Assembly (NCBI GenBank): GCA_900543485.1
Contig: UQRM01000001.1
Location: forward strand, 62,001-126,000
Length of the DNA: 64,000 nt
DNA from: an uncultured Eubacterium sp.
GTDB taxonomy: Bacteria > Bacillota > Clostridia > Peptostreptococcales > Anaerovoracaceae
Reading direction: 5' to 3'
Position 1 is the stretch's first letter; each line of letters begins with the position of its first letter. A program made the translations under genes and the position numbers. Positions 63,707-64,000 of this stretch are shown here, piece after piece. The notes below the pieces were generated by a model that was not told the origin of the DNA, ran no database searches, and saw only the letters and a program-made list of their open reading frames with translations.

Positions 63707-64000
63707 ATGAGAAAGTACAGATTGCCTACGCTGGAGACGGAACGTCTCATTTTGAGGATGTGGAACAAAAAAGACGCAGCAGACCTCTTTGCTTATGCGC
63801 AGAACCCTAACGTCGGTCCTATCGCCGGCTGGAAACCACATGCCAGTCAGGCGGAGTCGAAATTCATAATAGTCAACGTTTTCCTGCAGAAGATGTCATG
63901 GGCCATAGTGGACAAGGCCACAGGAAAGCCTGTCGGAAGTATCAGCTTCGAAGAAGACAAATTCAGACCGGGGATGAACAGCAGAGAGCTGGGCTATTCC
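63707..64000 (+). CDS. GNAT-family N-acetyltransferase (partial)
   Basis: The first 98 codons are visible; the gene runs off the window. It starts MRKYRLPTLETERLILRMW, the typical N-terminus of RimJ/RimL-type acetyltransferases, with WAIVDKATGKPVGSISF forming the expected central strands. AGGGAGG precedes the ATG. The substrate is probably a protein N-terminus or small amine. Confidence 0.85.
   Translation, partial: MRKYRLPTLETERLILRMWNKKDAADLFAYAQNPNVGPIAGWKPHASQAESKFIIVNVFLQKMSWAIVDKATGKPVGSISFEEDKFRPGMNSRELGYS

Overview
This window is the chromosomal origin region of a low-to-mid GC, anaerobic, probably spore-forming Gram-positive bacterium of the Clostridia. The evidence is the dnaA-dnaN-recF-gyrB-gyrA block, the rpmH-rnpA-yidD-yidC-jag-mnmE-mnmG-rsmG-noc-soj-parB block, the rpsF-ssb-rpsR-yybS-gdpP-rplI-dnaB block, sporulation genes yabP and yabQ, and a codon usage rich in ATA and AGA/AGG. 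An affiliation near Eubacteriales family XIII (Anaerovoracaceae) is only a guess from overall gene style.

Left arm (1-18.6 kb): end of a two-component system, small membrane proteins, a divergent PRPP synthetase, tRNA-Arg(CCT), a nitroreductase, a small NrdD-tail-like protein, an EamA transporter, purB, purA, alr, a lipoprotein, and a five-gene peptide/nickel-type ABC importer on the minus strand. Its upstream region is followed by a fresh-looking IS1634-family insertion with a perfect 49-bp flanking duplication.

Origin (18.6-38.4 kb): a minus-strand run from rpmH to a SprT-like protease and a plus-strand run from dnaA to trpS diverge from an origin with DnaA boxes on both sides of dnaA. The dnaA-dnaN gap has a complete basal unwinding layout: DnaA box, GC cluster, DnaA-trios, AT-rich stretch. 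Two parS sites flank soj-parB.

Right arm (38.4-64 kb): lipid and envelope genes (PlsC, PAP2, an LtaS-like sulfatase, a glucosaminidase), a pseudo-shikimate kinase with a DUF2148 protein, a nucleotidyltransferase, an aldo/keto reductase with an apparent AUA start codon, and the rpsF-to-dnaB block. GdpP there lacks its usual membrane helices. A DnaD protein is fused to the N-terminal part of a DnaC-type helicase loader but lacks the AAA+ domain. It overlaps an M23 endopeptidase that carries a roughly 490-residue cytoplasmic coiled coil. Then follow yabP-yabQ-divIC-rnmV-rsmA, a flavoprotein, an Rpn-family nuclease, three coupled pseudopilin-like genes, and a partial GNAT acetyltransferase.

The most unusual signal is a set of four intergenic islands (about 3.40-3.58, 4.74-4.98, 10.98-11.20 and 63.42-63.60 kb). 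Each carries its own short word, repeated five to seven times in mostly alternating orientation, at spacings of about 30-33 and 40-43 nt. The word differs between islands, but the spacing pattern is shared; islands 1 and 4 match almost exactly when one is reverse-complemented. I do not recognise this element.
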